Source: Vitellaria paradoxa (taxonomy: Eukaryota > Streptophyta > Magnoliopsida > Ericales > Sapotaceae). Taken from it: a DNA stretch of 64,000 nucleotides. The notes below the pieces were generated by a model. That model ran no database searches. It was given only the letters and a program-made list of their open reading frames with translations, and was not told the origin of the DNA. The number at the start of each line of letters is the position of its first letter. Position 1 is the stretch's first letter. The stretch is taken from assembly GCA_019916065.1 (NCBI GenBank), contig CM034233.1, forward strand, positions 44,006,250 to 44,070,249, in the 5' to 3' direction. Positions 45,229 to 55,940 of the stretch are shown in pieces. A program made the translations under genes and the position numbers.

Positions 45229-46508
45229 TACTGAGATGTATGCCCTAAAGTCATATATTAAATGATGAACTGATTTTATTTTAGCAATGAATTATTATTT
45301 AGTTTATCTAAAGTTTCTTTATTATTTATGGATGCATATATTTCACGTGATGAATGTAATCCTTGATTGATTAATGAACTTGATTCATGTGCATGAAAGT
45401 GTTTCATACACAGGAAATATGAATCTAAGTATTAATCAATCTAGATTTGTTCACAGTCAGTGTTGAGATGAGGACATTTCAATTGAAAGATTGTAACATT
45501 TTAGATTTCTATATGACAGAATGATTTATCTCAATCATTATCGTAGTGGACTTTGAATCTAAAGTGTTCGTATGAAAGACACTGAACAGGACAATGATAA
45601 GAAACACATCTAAGCTATGCTATCCGCATTGATATATTTCTTATGTTCACTCTAAGCAATTGCTCTAAATCCTGAGATAGTGATGGACACTATTTTATAT
45701 AATGATGACTTTAATTCATTAGGAGTGAGGCTGATTATCATTAGGCCAATACCTCAGTGTTTTGGGAAATCATTATATAAAACCAGGGAACATACACTAT
45801 CAAGATGGAATCTACAATCTCATTTAAGATAGGATATTACCCATATTAAGAACATTAACTAATCATTAAATCCAGATTCGGTCGTCTTAATAATATGTTA
45901 TTAAGATGGTGACCAACACAAAATGATTACAATAATAGTTCTTAGAATATGGAGGGAGGCATCAATTAGAATTGGATAGCTTCTTAATTCTAATTGTCTC
46001 AATATCTGGTGGAGGGGCTCAATTGCAGAACTAAAGAGTAAATAAGGTGTTTTGTGAAATTATTTCAATAAACTGGGGTTGGAGTTCAATTATACCTTTT
46101 CAGTGGAGTAAAGTATAATTATTAGGAGACGCATTCGTAATTATGAGATAATTATGGTTAATTTCCTAATTAGCCAACTTAAGTTTATTTACACCTAGGT
46201 CCTCCGCTCTTGCCTATATAAAGGACCAGTTTGTTAGGTTGACCACACAACCCTCTAGACATCAGAAATCCTAAGAGAATCCTAATAAGAGAAAGAGCGA
46301 AAAACTTAGGCATCTTAACTGTCAGAAGAAAAAAAGTTCAAGAAACCAAGATCAAATCAAGAAATAACAAAAGGTTAGTTTTGTTTATTAATTTAATTTC
46401 ACTTTTGTATTTTGAATACAATTATATAAAATAGTTTATAATTTTTCATGCATGATCGATTCGAAATTTTTTTTTAAAACCTATTCCACTGCGTTTTTGA
46501 TTCCAACA
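45229..46508 (+). repeat. Copia 3' LTR
   Basis: 1,280 bp, TACTGAGATGTATGCCCTAA to TTCCAACA. The start is TA instead of TG, one of a few transitions separating it from the 5' copy. Confidence 0.93.
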
Positions 46509-46968
46509 GCCCATGCCATCCCCATAACACTATGCCCATGGCTAAGGCATGCTTATACTTGTGTATTTCTAGTTCTGTGTCGTTTAGGCTCTATTTCCCT
46601 CATTTCGACTAAATCAAATTTCTCAACATATGGTATATAATTTATGGATAATCATTTCAAATTTATGAAAAAACACATACGTTCATCAATATTGAGGATT
46701 AATTTCATGCTTTAGGATTTACTCTTTTGTAAGCTATATATAGTATGAAAGATAAAGAACAGGTAGTTTAAGTTTTATCAATATATGAAATTGATAGAAC
46801 TTTCTCTTAGGTTTTTCATTGAACTTTTCGAACGTATCAAAGATTTCATATTTGTGGCGTTCAACCATCTACCTTTGGTTCTCAATTTCAATCAATTTTA
46901 GCTTTCTTGAGGTGAGTATTCCAACTTTAATTATGGATTCAATGCTTCATCCTCTAGGGTTCACATCA
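46509..46968 (+). repeat. LTR of element J, right part
   Basis: Resumes after the copia duplication with CCCATGCC, GCCCATGGCTAAGGCATGC motifs and ends GGTTCACATCA at 46968, followed by a priming site. The frame at 46452-46640 crosses the copia/J joint and is not a gene. Confidence 0.5.
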
Positions 46969-46971
46969 GTT

Positions 46972-46983
46972 TGGTATTAGAGC
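46972..46983 (+). other. Element J primer-binding site (initiator Met tRNA type)
   Basis: TGGTATTAGAGC, one transition from TGGTATCAGAGC, beginning 4 bases after an LTR-like CA end. It supports reading 37388-46968 (minus copia) as a 5' LTR on the plus strand. Confidence 0.6.
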
Positions 46984-48833
46984 TTTGGCTCTAAAATTAG
47001 ATCACATCATATAGGATCAAACATCATATCTTATGTGCATATTTAAATCTTTGTTACTATCTTGATAGTTTGTGATTATTCATTTAAGTCTCTTTGCATT
47101 TAGCATTAAAAAAAAAAAGAAAAAAGAAGAAGAAGAAGAAAAAAAACATAAATGCAATTCAAGAAGTTTTGTTGTAGCACAATCTGCTGGGATTCTAAAT
47201 TTGTTTTGTTTTATTTCCGCCAAAAAAGGCATTCTTTACTGATCTTTGGTGTTTAATTTGCTAATCGAAAATAGTTCTTGGTGCTAAATTTCATTGTTCC
47301 ATATTCAACTTAATTTAAACCAAACCTATATTCAACTTTTAGTCATTATTCCTAAGCTCCTTTTTGTTTCTTGTTCTCATTTTTTTCTTCCATTCTTTCT
47401 TAGATCCAATCATGATCTTATAATAAGAATAAGAGATCTTCTGGGGATTCCAATATTTTCCAATATTTCTTATTTCTCATCGATTCATGTCTCGATAGTT
47501 AGCTCTCAATCTTTTGGTTGAAAAACAATGTTGATGAAGGCATGTAGGCACACTATTCTACAGTCAGGATTGTATTTTTTATTTGTTTTTCATTTGTTTT
47601 CCTTCTTATTGTTCATATCTTATGAAATGAATATACCATACCAATTCATTATGCATAGTTTTAACGTAGAAAACATATGCATGTGCATATCAATGAACTA
47701 GCTTCCACAATTTCTTTTTTATTTGTTTTTTATTCCTACATCCATAGATTACCAAATTAATGAAACAGGTTTAATGAACATGTCACACACATAGCTTGTT
47801 TATCATAAAACAACTATCTAATAGATAATCACACTACCTCAAACATTGATGTTTGAGTCTCTCTCTTTGTGTTACTTTCCCCTCTTCTTCTCTAGTTCTG
47901 TCTCTCTCTTTGTGTTACTTTCCCCTCTTCCTCTCTAGTTCTTTCTCCATCTATCTCTTTTACTTTCAATACTTAATTATAAGTATATAAGATGACTAAT
48001 ACACTCGCCTAAGCTCCATACTTATAAATAAAATCCAAAAGCTTCCTTCTCCCTTACGTTATTTCCTAGGTCAAGCCCTTAAAATATTGTATGGAAGTTG
48101 GAAGCTTCCCTCATCTCCCAGATCCTTTTCTAAAGTGAAGGCAAGTTGTAAGAGAGAAAGGAGATTAGTTATAAAGTTGGAATTGGTATGATGATAATCC
48201 AGGCAAGCGGGTGAGGTGATGAGGATGAAGCTGACCATGAGTTAGTGATGATGGTTTGGCCAGTGGATGATGATGATGATAATCTATACAAGTAGTGTTT
48301 TTGATAAGAAGATGACCAAGTGGCTCAAAGTCGGTTGCTTCATTTGGTTAGGCAAAAGACTAAGTTTGACAGTCAGTTAGGGAAATGGGATAGTATATAA
48401 CTAGGTTTAGGAATTCAGTTAGAAATAAAATAACATTTTAGGGTATAATTTTGTGTCAAGAAATTTCATTGAGGAATTTGGCTTGGTGAATTTGAATAAA
48501 TGGGCTCGGCATTGTTTAGCTATAGGAATAATAGATTTTCTATAGGTTTTCAATTTCCCAAATGAATTTAAATTGAAAGTAAATTTAAGAAATTGATTAT
48601 TCCAAAAATCTTCCAATAACCGAATACAAAACACAAAATAAAATTCAGTAGAAAATCAAATAAATTATATATATATAATTTTAAGATTTTAAGGATATTA
48701 CATTTATCCCCACAAGTTGCAAGTGTCATCCTTTAGTGGAGAATCCATTACATCTCTAGCAAGTTCCTACTGCTGTCTCAAAGCCCATAGTGGTCATTGA
48801 GGTTGTGTTGTGGATTATAATTAGCATATAAAA
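46984..48833. other. Gene-free region with a tentative LTR end
   Basis: No recognisable protein in any frame. It holds an A/GAA-rich tract (47108-47150), a 43-bp tandem duplication of a CT-rich unit (two copies from 47857), a GATGAT run near 48260 and a TA run near 48668. The minus-strand reading at 48702 is TGTAATATCCTTAAAATC, which looks like a gypsy LTR start, so part of this stretch is probably an old minus-strand LTR. No gag or pol of J survives after its priming site. Confidence 0.4.
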
Positions 48834-50151
48834 TGACCGCTCTCTAATTTGGTAGTGGCTCACTCTCAAGTATAAGAGGTACGTTGAGTTTAATCTAGGT
48901 GAGTCCTAGGTCATCTTCCACAGGGAGCAAGGGTGTGACTAAATCTTTGGAAAACTTAGTTTCGAAAACACTTGCGAAAATCTTAAAAAGAAAAGATGAG
49001 TCCTAGCTCACTGGGTCATTGAATCCAAAACTTGGTGTATACAAGAATCAACTCGTAACCAAAGATTGAGTATGGCACGGGTGAGACGAATTCTGAAATT
49101 ACGCCTAGGTTTACGTAGTCTACGATTTTTATTGAAAAGATAGTTTCGTTTAAATTCGTAACATTCGAACCAACAACATCATCTCCTCTACATCCTTAGA
49201 TTAAAACCAGAAAAGAAACTTAGCCAGACATTGCTAAAACGCTAATGAAGCTTTTCGAAAAGGCAAACATTTTTGTTTTGCAATCAAACACAAAAACGAA
49301 GTGCGTCGAATTAATTTGAAGTAATTTTGAAAGCAAATTTAACACAAACAATAGATGCAAAGTACTCTGAAGCATAAACGAAGAACGAAGAAGCAAAAGA
49401 AAAAGAACTTTTTAATTAAAACGCAATAACAAAAGTAACTTACACTTAATCTTCATGAAAAGACGATATCCACACTTGAACAATCCTAAAACAAAAAATC
49501 TAAAACCCTAACCCTAATCTAAACTAAACTAAGAAAAGAGAAGAAGTGCGTAGGGTTTCGACTCCTCAGTACATCAGAAATTTACCCTTTTATATCATTA
49601 CATAATTCAAGGACATAAAGGTAAAATTACAACTCAAATTTTATTCTGAACATATGCTGGAGAAGACATCATGGGCGCCCATGATTGATGTGGGGCGCCC
49701 AAGGCTCCAAGTGTTTGATGAAGTCCTCAAAGAATGGCATAAAAAGCAGTTAAAAACACCCTCTCTGTGGGTGCCCACCTGATGAAGAGTGGGGCACCCA
49801 AGGGTCCTCAAGGGCGCCCAAGGGTCTAGGTGGGGCGCCCATGCTATGGTTCCTCCAACTGTTTGATGAAATGCCTCTTAAGCCTGACTTTTCCCTTCAA
49901 AACCAGCTCTCTGTGAGTGCCCACCTGATGAAGAGTGGGGCGCCCATGGTCCTCTTCCTCAGCTTTCTTCTTCATCTCTTCACTTTTCTAGCTCCTTTTT
50001 GCACCCATTTTCTCAAGTTTGAGCATGTAACCCTGCAAAATCCTATAAGTGCATCAATATGCTTATTTTATAATAATAATAATAATGGCAAATAAAGGTC
50101 CAACTAATAGTTAAATGAACATAGTAATTTAACATGGAATGCACCCAATCA
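48834..50151 (-). repeat. Element D 3' LTR
   Basis: 1,318 bp. On the minus strand it starts TGATTGGGTGC and ends GAGAGCGGTCA. Relative to the 5' copy it lacks about 320 bp at 48998 (between AAAAGATGA and GCTCACTGGG), where a 7-base filler gtcctag sits. It also has fewer GGGCGCCC units. The GGGCRCCC cluster lies at 49673-49945. The frame at 49841-50095 is a chance ORF. Confidence 0.92.
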
Positions 50152-50188
50152 CACCCCCCAACCGAGACATTGCTAGTCCCTAGCAATG
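50152..50188 (-). promoter_or_regulatory. Element D terminal polypurine tract with adjacent hairpin
   Basis: The polypurine tract (50152-50163, minus GGTTGGGGGGTG) directly precedes the 3' LTR. At 50168-50188 the sense RNA can form a perfect 9-bp stem CAUUGCUAG / CUAGCAAUG with a GGA loop. Element B has the same order, spacing and loop. Confidence 0.8.
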
Positions 50189-52460
50189 CATGCAATGAAA
50201 CCATAGGGTACACAAACATATGCTAAGATCTCCATGACATGCAAGCTTTTATTCAATGCAAAACAAATGAACTAAACTCTAAACTAATGTGATGTCCATT
50301 TTCGTAGGAACACACGGCCACACTTAGCGTGTGCGGCAAGCCCTTTAAACCCCTAGGTTCCCCTTAGTGGACAAGTAAGGTCTTGTGAGGGTTTGTAGTA
50401 ATGCTACCCACAAACATCTATGGTATGGTCTCAAATGTCAAAGAGTAATTACAATCAAAGATGAATCAAGTTCAAGCCCAACAAGGTGCAAAATTCAAAG
50501 ATTATGTGCAATTCCCAAGTGCTAGCATGAAAGCATTGACTATCAAGGTTGCAAGAGCATATGTGCAGAATAGTGTCATTTATTCAACAAGGTCTCGAGA
50601 GCATAATCATAACTAAGTTTTGACTTTAAAAGCTCACAAGGTTCCACTCATAAAAAGAAACTCACTCATCAAGGGTTCACTCATACCTATGAGCATAAAA
50701 TGCTTTCCTAGTTGCACACAACCTCACAAATAAGTGAGTGAATTGAATTGAAGCTTCGAGTGGACAGCTCATATCAAAAAGCTCCAATGCCATGCAATGG
50801 ATCACACCACACAACCTACACAAGTCCACTACATGCACACATAAGAGTTGCTCACTTAGAATCCACTAGGTCTTTGATCCGGTTGTAACTTGGCCATCGG
50901 CAAAGGTTAAATAATGAAAGTTATGGAAATCAAAGCACATGCCTTGGGATAAATATGCTCAAGTACGTACCAGTCCCAAACTACCCATTTCCTTTCTATA
51001 CCCTAACCAACAACATGAAGCTTATAAACAAACTTACAACCTACTCTTGGGACACTCTTAGCAACTGCATTATAAAACATAAATCGCACAATTGAATAAA
51101 CAAAAGAAATGAGAAAATACTTTTTTTTGTTTCTTTTTTTTTTTTTTTTTGAAATGATGAAGAATGAACTATACAATGCATGAATTCTCATCCCAACATT
51201 CACCCTCGTTTGACTCTCAAAAGCTTACAGTCCCATCCCAAATTCATAACTTAGACTTTGAGCCACTTTCACAACCCAAGATATGTGAGGGTTAGGCTTA
51301 AAGTGTGTGAATGGGGTGTAGGGGATATCATATATGAGGTGAACCAAAAAGAGAAAAATTTAAATCACACACTTTATTGTAAGGCTTCAAGTTGGTTCCT
51401 AAGATAATTTCATATCAAGAAAGACAAAAAGGCCAAAATAGCAAAGATGGCCTAGCATCATGTTCTAAGCTCGCAAACAACTCATATGCACCAATTATAT
51501 ACTCATGCAAGTGTGTGTGATGCAACTGGGGCATTGAAAACCAAAATAAAGAACCATTGAGTTGAAATAATGTGCAACCCCTCATGAAAAGAATAATAGA
51601 CTCAAAAGCTCACCATAGGGGTATAAGTCTCCACCTAGTCCAAAAAGGCTCCATTAAGCAATGTCAAACAAAATCTACTCCTAAGCACATGAGCTCTTCT
51701 CCATGATAGTCACAAAAATGCACAAGGTCATAACACACTCAACTTGAATTAAGTTTCCTATTTATGCTTGAACAAGACTCACTTATCACTCTCTCACTCA
51801 ATTCCATAATCAACCAAACTAAAAAGGGCCAACATGCAAGTATTAATGCGCTAAGTCATGTATTAAAGCTAAAAAAATGCTCAAATTTTGAAAAATTTGA
51901 CAATTTTAGCACAAAGTGTCATCATGCGAACTCTACCCCCCAACCTAAACTAAACATTGTCCTCAATGTGAGAACTATGATGCATAAGTGGGTCCGTAGT
52001 GTGCAAAGTGAATATGGTGATGATGAGCATAAAAAGCAATCAATATGTCACACATAAGCCAAGCATGCACCCAAAACAAAAATCCCCATAAGTAATAAAG
52101 AACACCCCCCCAACCTAGTTTCTACAGCACTTCCAACAACAACCAACAACATAAATCCAAGTGTTATGCTCAAAATGTAGAAACAGAAGGTAAATAGGGT
52201 GGATACTACCTCAAGAGCTCCATTATTTGAAGAAAAAAAAAACTATACAAGAGAAAATGTCAGAAAGAAAATAAAAGAAAAATAAAGATAAAATAAGACA
52301 AGAGAAAGAGTTAGTACAAAAGAAAAAATAAGAATAAGAGAAAAGAAAATAAGAGAAGAAAATCAAACCAGAAAAACATAAGAAAATAAGAAAAAGAAAA
52401 CTCTAATCTACTATGTACAAAAGAAACAAAGAAGAAGGGTTATCCAACACCCTCTTTATC
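50189..52460 (-). other. Element D 3' non-coding region
   Basis: 2.3 kb without a supported gene. It shares ordered blocks with 14442-16208 of B (see that entry). The part 52200-52400 is strongly A-rich on the plus strand. Frames at 51003-51203 and 51764-52057 are not conserved with B and have no domains. Such long 3' regions separate the last ORF from the LTR in Athila and Tat elements. Confidence 0.6.
51934..52116 (-). promoter_or_regulatory. Element D internal polypurine tracts and second hairpin
   Basis: Tracts at 51934-51947 and 52103-52116 read TTGGGGGG on the minus strand. Next to the first, 51955-51968 (sense CAUUG, AGGA, CAAUG) can form a 5-6 bp stem. It corresponds position for position to the internal module of B at 16009-16120. 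Confidence 0.6.
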
Positions 52461-53922
52461 CTATGCGTCCACAAATGATTGAAGAAATAAAATATTTTCT
52501 TTGGGCCTATGAAGCACTGAATATGGATGCTGTTTAGGTGTAAAACACGCCGAAGAAGGAAAGGCCAAGTGAGGTTCGTGAAACCTCGGATGTGGCCGTA
52601 ATGCATGTAAGGATATGGATATGGTGGGTTCTAGCAAGCTCTCGGTGCCCAGAAAATCAACGTACTCACCCCCAATGTCTACTTCCTCTCCCCAATGAGA
52701 ATCGGTCATAGTGTGATCACTCATAATCCCCAGAGTTAGACTCTCAGATGGGGCTAAGTCAAGAGGTGAGAGGTGCATACCACTTACAACCTCAAGAGTG
52801 TAACGAAGTGGACTAGGATTAACCGACTCAATAATGTGCTCCTCGGGCCAGGTGACATTCAGATGCTCAGGTGGAGACAAAAGACTCTCAATAGGCCCTG
52901 GGATGGTCGGGGTGGGTTGAGCATTAATCTCAGTAGTCGGCAAGGATTACATGTCTCCCTAACTCTCCGTAGGTGGTAAAGAAATCTCCTGAATGGGAGA
53001 GTCCATATGGGAATGAGAAAGATGCTCATCCCAACTATCATCCCCAATGTGACTAGGGCAGTTATCCCACTCAGTGCCTATGGTCTCAAATTGTGCATTA
53101 TTAGGTTCACTAGGCCAATAATCTTGGGGCTGCTCAAACTGGTCCTCAGTGAGTGGAACAAAGTTGGGACATGCAAAACCCGAGTAAGCGGGCTCCATGC
53201 ATACACTACTTCCAAGGGATGGATCATGAGGATCAAGTAAAGTAGGAGCATGCGAGAAAAGGTCGGTGTGGCTTCCAAGTACATATGGTTCAAATCCAGT
53301 TTCAAGTCTTTCACGTGGCCTGGTGTGTTCATAGAAAAATTCAAGGAATGACCATGCCTTACCCGGTGTGAGGTCAAGAAATTCCTTCCCCAAGACCATA
53401 TCAAATGCCTGGTGTAACTCATGAGATAGAGCATTATATAATATGGCTACAATGTCCCCTAACTCTAATCCGTGACTTGGGAAAGTGTCCAAAAGTATGT
53501 TAAATCTCTCCCAACATTTATAAAATACTTCACCTCTCTTTTGATAAAAATTTCTAATTTGAAAGCCATGGGTGAAGGTTTGATGAATGGGGAGAAAATG
53601 TTTAATAAAAGCTTGAACACATTGATCCCAAGTGGTCCATTCACCAAAAATCATAGCACCAGTCACCAGCCACCAGTCACACTTTGTAAAGACAAAGGAA
53701 AAAACATGAACCTAATTCTCTTGCTCATTCTAACATCATCACATAAACCACACACTGCCTCAAACCTATCGAGATGAAGACATGGGTCTTCCTCCTCATG
53801 CCTGAAAAATTGGGGAAGCATACTATAAGTAACGAATGTAAATCATATCCAAACATGCCACCTAGATACTCTATGTATTCTTGGGTATCAAAAGGGCCAT
53901 GTACAAGATCACCAATATCCAT
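52461..53922 (-). pseudogene. Element D gag-type ORF, broken by stops and a shift
   Basis: The start is probably the ATG at 53922 (MDIGDLVHGPFDTQEYIEYL). After a frameshift the long part 53666-52959 reads GEWTTWDQCVQAFIKHFLP, FQIRNFYQKRGEVFYKCWERF, SHGLELGDIVAILYNALSH and TPGKAWSFLEFF. This is the retrotransposon gag core of Athila-type elements (TWD, F-PP, F-Q, ERFK, NGL, W-LIE). A TAG at 52961-52959 and a TAA at 52949-52947 follow, after which the same frame runs open to 52461 in a Pro-rich acidic tail (PTIPGPIESLLSPPEHLNV). The two stops therefore split one longer protein of about 400-480 residues. No zinc knuckle is visible. Confidence 0.8.
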
Positions 53923-54239
53923 GTCTAAGATCAGAAAATAAAAATGAAAACAAAATAAGAAGAGAGAAAAACTACACTAAAATGCAACCTAAGTTTACTA
54001 ACATGCAAGCTAGATTATATGAATGCAAATGACTATATTATTTTTGTTTTTTTTTTCTTTTTTCGAATATCTAAATGAAGAAAAATCCTAAAACTAGAGA
54101 AAATGAATCAAAATAAAAAAAAAATGAAATATACAAAAGAAAAGAAATAAGGAGCGATATCACCTGGAAGTCCAAATGTAACCGCACCAGCAAGTGCTTT
54201 CATCCATAAGCTCTCCGAGTTCAGCACACACACCGTTGC

Positions 54240-54257
54240 TCCCCGGCAACGGCGCCA
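54240..54257 (-). other. Element D primer-binding site (tRNA-Asp)
   Basis: The minus strand reads TGGCGCCGTTGCCGGGGA, identical over 18 bases to the complement of the plant tRNA-Asp 3' end as I know it. It lies 6 bases inside the 5' LTR. Confidence 0.93.
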
Positions 54258-54263
54258 AAAACT

Positions 54264-55935
54264 TGACCGCTCTCTAATTTGATAGTGGCTCACTCTCAAG
54301 TGTAAGAGGCCGGTTGAGTTTAGTCTAAGTGAGTCCTAGGTCATCTTCCACAGGGAGCAAGAGTATGACTAAATCTTTGGAAAACTTGGTTTCGAAAACA
54401 CTTGCGAAAATCTTAAAAAGAAAAGATGAAAGGGTTTCTTTTTGGGATTTTGGTGAAAAGCTTTGGAAAACAACTGTTAAACAGAATTCTACTTAAATCT
54501 AAATCACAATTTCTTAGAGAAATGAAAACTGATTTTTGAAAAAAAATGAAAACTGATTTTAAAATTTTTTTTTTTTTTAAATTAAAAGACCTGGTTTCAA
54601 TCTAAGTCCGTAAAGGTTTTGATGATGTTGATTCAAATGTGTATTAACTCAATCAAACACCTGCACATGCGGTGTTAGATCAGAAAATTTAGCTTCGGAA
54701 ATCACTTCTCGTAAAAGAAAACGTAAAACTAGGATTCTGAAATTCTTTTCAAGCTCACCGGGTCATTGAATCCAAAACTTGGTGTATACAAGAATCAACT
54801 CGTAACCAAGGATTGAGTATGGCACGGGTGAGACGATTTCTGAAATTACGCCTAGGTTTACGTAGTCTACGATTTTTATTGAAAATATAGTTTCGTTTAA
54901 ATTCGTAACATTCGAACCAACAACATCATCTCCTCTACATCCTTAGATCAAAACTAGAAAAGAAACTTAGCTAGACATTGCTAAAACGCTAATGAAGCTT
55001 TTCGAAAAGGAAAACATTTTTGTTTTGCAATCAAACACAAAAACGAAGTGCGTCGAATTAATTTGAAGTAATTTTGAAAGCAAATTTAACACAAACAATA
55101 GATGCAAAGTACTTTGAAGCATAAATGAAGAACGAAGAAGCAAAAGAAAAAGAACTTTTTAATTAAAATGCAATAACAAAAGTAACTTACACTTAATCTT
55201 CATGAAAAGACGATATCCACACTTGAACAATCCTAAAACAAAAAATCTAAAACCCTAACCCTAATCTAAACTAAACTAAGAAAAGAGAAGAAGTGCGTAG
55301 GGTTTCGACTCCTCAGTACATCAGAAATTTACCCTTTTATATCATTACATAATTCAAGGGCATAAAGGTAAAATTACAACTCAAATTTTATTCTGAACAT
55401 ATGCTGGAGAAGACATCATGGGCACCCATGATTGATGTGGGACGCCCAAGGCTCCAAGTGTTTGATGAAGTCCTCAAAGAATGGCATAAAAAGCAGTTAA
55501 AAACTCCCTCTCTGTGGGCGCCCACCTGATGAAGAGTGGGGCACCCAAGGGTCCTCAAGGGCGCCCAAGGGTCTAGGTGGGGCGCCCATGCTATGGTTCC
55601 TCCAACTGTTTGATGAAATGCCTCTTAAGCCTGACTTTCCCCTTCAAAACCAGCTCACTGTGGGCGCCCACCTGATGAAGAATGGGGCGCCCATCCTCAA
55701 GTGGGGCGCCCATAGGTCTAGGTGGGGCGCCCATGGTCCTCTTCCTCAGCTTTCTTCTTCATCTCTTCACTTTTCTAGCTCCTTTTTGCACCCATTTTCT
55801 CAAGTTTGAGCATGTAACCCTATAAAATCCTATAAGTGCATCAATATGCTTATTTTATAATAATAATAATGGCAAATAAAGGTCCACCTAACAGTTAAAT
55901 GAACATAGTAATTTAACATGAAATGCACCTAATCA
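54264..55935 (-). repeat. Element D 5' LTR
   Basis: 1,672 bp. On the minus strand it starts TGATTAGGTGC and ends GAGAGCGGTCA. It keeps the 54430-54755 segment missing from the 3' copy. The GGGCRCCC cluster at 55418-55735 has extra units compared with the other LTR. The frame at 55588-55809 lies inside the cluster and is not a gene. Confidence 0.92.
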
Positions 55936-55940
55936 TAAAA

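Larger units (their letters stand above)
38012..46508 (+). mobile_element. Ty1/copia LTR retrotransposon, near complete but inactive
   Basis: 8.5 kb with LTRs at 38012-39284 and 45229-46508, a perfect 5-bp target duplication gccca (38007-38011, 46509-46513), an initiator-Met priming site, gag, protease, integrase, RT and RNase H in copia order, and a polypurine tract. The LTRs are very similar by eye (a few percent different), so it is the youngest large insertion here apart perhaps from D. It inserted into the LTR of J. Stops and frameshifts make it non-autonomous. A leader of about 1.95 kb precedes gag. Confidence 0.95.
48834..55935 (-). mobile_element. Element D: gag-only, non-autonomous Athila-type LTR retrotransposon
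   Basis: 7.1 kb with LTRs at 48834-50151 and 54264-55935 and a perfect 5-bp target duplication taaaa (48829-48833, 55936-55940). It has a perfect tRNA-Asp priming site and polypurine tract GGTTGGGGGGTG. The 4.1-kb internal region contains only a gag-type ORF and a long 3' non-coding region homologous to that of B. No protease, RT, RNase H or integrase was found, so it would need proteins from an autonomous relative. Outside the indels the LTRs are very similar by eye, suggesting recent movement. Confidence 0.93.

Noticed and set aside
52773..53777. Several plus-strand ORFs (52773-52979, 53007-53240, 53472-53777)
   Set aside because: Shadows of the minus-strand gag-type frame of D.
54240..54257. 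tRNA-Asp gene fragment
   Set aside because: Only the 18 bases complementary to the tRNA 3' end are present, next to an LTR; it is a priming site, not a tRNA gene.
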